Below, piece after piece: positions 62,661 to 64,000 of a DNA stretch of 64,000 bases. The notes beneath the pieces are model-generated. The model saw only the letters and a list, made by a program, of their open reading frames with translations. It was not told where the DNA came from and made no database searches. This DNA is from Leucobacter celer subsp. astrifaciens (lineage in GTDB: Bacteria; Actinomycetota; Actinomycetes; Actinomycetales; Microbacteriaceae), in the NCBI RefSeq assembly GCF_001273835.1, contig NZ_JHEI01000138.1, positions 110,925 through 174,924 of the forward strand. Direction: 5' to 3'. The stretch's first letter is position 1. Each line of letters opens with the position of its first letter. Position numbers and translations under genes: made by a program.

Positions 62661-63220
62661 GCACCTCCGCAGTGAACCCCCGCAAAATCTTCACCATCGT
62701 CGAGGAGACTGTCCTCGAGGGCGGCCGCGCCGTCGATCCGATCCACCGCGTGGCCATTGTCGGTGCTGTGTTCGACAACCCGTGGGCCGGACAGGGCTTC
62801 GTCGAGGATCTGCTCCCGGGAATCAACTCGATTGCATCCGATCTCGGTGCGCTCCTCTCCCCCCGCGTCATGGAGGCCCTCGGCGCCCCCCTCGAGGCGT
62901 ACGGGAAGGCGGCGATCATTGGCCTGAACGGCGAGATCGAGCACGGCTCCGGCCTGATCCACAACCTCCGCTTCGGCGACCACTTCCGCAATGCCGCGAA
63001 CGCCACCACACTGCTGCCCGCGGTGGAGAAGCGGGGGCCCGCCGGCATCGCCTTCGATATCCCGCTGAAGCACTTCACCGACATGAAGATCCGCTCGCAT
63101 CACCAGACGGTCGAGGTGCGTGTCGCCGACGCACCCCACGCCGACGAGATCCTCGTCGCCCTCGCGGGCGCCAACCAGGGCCGCCCGCAGCAGCGCCTCG
63201 CCGAGCTCGGCCAGGACTGA
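62657..63220 (+). CDS. Amino acid synthesis family protein (PF06684 type), second paralogue
   Basis: A 187-residue paralogue of the gene before it, with AIVGAVFDNPWAGQG near 33, EAYGKAAIIGLNGEIEHGSGLIHNLRFGDHFRNAA near 78-112, and MKIRSHHQTVEVRVADAPHADEILVALA near 143-170. GTG start overlapping the preceding stop. It is shorter mainly at the N terminus. Both keep the GKAA..G..GE.EH core, which is the likely active site. Reaction unknown. Confidence 0.75.
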   Translation: MSTSAVNPRKIFTIVEETVLEGGRAVDPIHRVAIVGAVFDNPWAGQGFVEDLLPGINSIASDLGALLSPRVMEALGAPLEAYGKAAIIGLNGEIEHGSGLIHNLRFGDHFRNAANATTLLPAVEKRGPAGIAFDIPLKHFTDMKIRSHHQTVEVRVADAPHADEILVALAGANQGRPQQRLAELGQD

Positions 63221-63245
63221 TTCCCTCGAGACGGGAGACAACGCG

Positions 63246-64000
63246 ATGAGCAGCCCCCAGACCCCGATCGTGCTGCTGCACGGCGTCGGCCTCGACCTCA
63301 CGATGTGGGCTCCCCTCGTCGAACGGCTGGAGAACGACGGTCGCGCCGTCATCGCGCTGGACCTCCCGGGCCACGGTGCCCGGCCGCCGCTCCGCGAGCC
63401 GCAGACACTCGCATCGCTCGCGGACGACGTGCTCGCCCGTCTGCCGCAAGGGTCGGCGCATCTCATCGGCTTCTCGCTCGGCGCGCTGATCGCGCAGTAC
63501 ATCGCCCGCTACGCACCCGATCGGGTCGTCACGCTCACCTCCGTCAACTCGGTCTGCCGCCGCACACCCGCGGAGGCCGAGAAGGTCGAGGCCCGCCTCG
63601 CCACCGCCGGCGAGGACTTCGCCGAGGGAGTGGAGGCCTCCATCGAGCGATGGTATCCCTGCGGCACCACGGCGGTGCCGCAGGAGATCATCGATGCCAC
63701 GCGCGCGACCCTGCTCGCCAACGACATCGAGTCGTATCTGCACTCCTACACCGTGTTCGTGCGCGGTGACCGCGAGATCGGCCCCGAACTCGGCGCGATC
63801 ACGGTGCCCGCTCTCGCCATCACCGGCGAGCTCGATCCCGGCTCCACTCCGGAGATGTCCCGCCGTCTCGCTGCGGAGATCCCGGACTGCCGAGTACGGA
63901 TCGTACCGAACACCCGGCACATGATGCCGGTCGAAGACACCCCGGCGCTCGCCGCCGCCATCACCGAATTCATCGTGGAATCGGAAGGATCCTCATCATG
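63246..64000 (+). CDS. Alpha/beta hydrolase (runs to the right edge)
   Basis: About 251 residues, complete except for one base of the stop codon: the frame reaches TG at 63999-64000, and ATG at 63998-64000 looks like the start of the next gene in the usual ATGA overlap. HGVGLD near residue 12, the nucleophile GFSLGAL (Ser near 75), Asp in ITGELDPGS near 195 and His in NTRHMMP near 222 form the triad set. Size and motifs resemble enol-lactone hydrolases. It is 25 bases after the second paralogue gene and likely hydrolyses a lactone, ester or amide of the pathway. Confidence 0.85.
   Translation, partial: MSSPQTPIVLLHGVGLDLTMWAPLVERLENDGRAVIALDLPGHGARPPLREPQTLASLADDVLARLPQGSAHLIGFSLGALIAQYIARYAPDRVVTLTSVNSVCRRTPAEAEKVEARLATAGEDFAEGVEASIERWYPCGTTAVPQEIIDATRATLLANDIESYLHSYTVFVRGDREIGPELGAITVPALAITGELDPGSTPEMSRRLAAEIPDCRVRIVPNTRHMMPVEDTPALAAAITEFIVESEGSSS

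Overview
The window comes from a high-GC actinobacterium. Very GC-biased third codon positions, short or absent 5' leaders, a crtR/crtEBI/YeYf/Eb-type C50 carotenoid locus, SipW-type secretion and LCP and MprF-type envelope genes all fit the Microbacteriaceae; a Leucobacter-like genus is my guess, not something the sequence proves. I recognise one tRNA gene, no rRNA, CRISPR array, transposase or phage gene. No stretch longer than about 270 bases lacks a gene.

Layout. 1-3.6 kb: a surface-protein export group (tail of a SipW-type exported protein, SipW-like signal peptidase, LPXTG protein, choice-of-anchor-G-like protein). 3.6-7.6 kb: a thioredoxin-reductase-like/methyltransferase fusion divergent from an XRE-cupin regulator, then a VOC protein divergent from an AraC regulator. 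7.6-17.4 kb: a dipeptide/nickel-type ABC importer (SBP, two permeases, fused double ATPase) with a CMD-AhpD fusion, plus a divergent flavoprotein and SDR. 17.4-25.5 kb: crtE-crtB-crtI-crtYe-(crtYf-crtEb fusion)-mmpL, divergent from a MarR regulator. 25.6-36.9 kb: mostly housekeeping and envelope genes (tRNA-Ser, LCP protein, large LuxR regulator, two exonuclease III genes, trpS, zinc alcohol dehydrogenase, MprF-like protein), with several structured intergenic repeats.

36.9-55.6 kb: a 17-gene divergon. Leftward: GMC oxidoreductase, its probable small subunit, a ribose-type ABC importer (SBP, permease, double ATPase), acyl-CoA dehydrogenase, aldehyde dehydrogenase and a second GMC oxidoreductase. 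Rightward: DUF993 aldolase-like protein, crotonase, SDR, fused CoA-transferase, LacI regulator, MaoC-like hydratase, an unknown small protein, a second SDR and glycerate kinase. Both arms start from a 221-bp region holding two opposed promoters (18-nt spacers), each with a near-identical LacI-type operator just past its -10. This looks like one regulon for uptake and CoA-dependent breakdown of an unidentified, probably polyol- or sugar-derived compound.

55.7-64 kb: a DUF1345 membrane protein, then a second divergon. Leftward: SnoaL-flavin reductase fusion, BCCT transporter, NCS1 transporter and isochorismatase-family hydrolase. Rightward: GntR regulator, two paralogous amino-acid-synthesis-family proteins, an alpha/beta hydrolase and more beyond the window. 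Its two promoters are well formed and apparently leaderless, and a TTGCATGCAA palindrome covers both start codons. The set suggests breakdown of a small nitrogen compound, with the flavin-dependent oxygenase expected just past position 64000.
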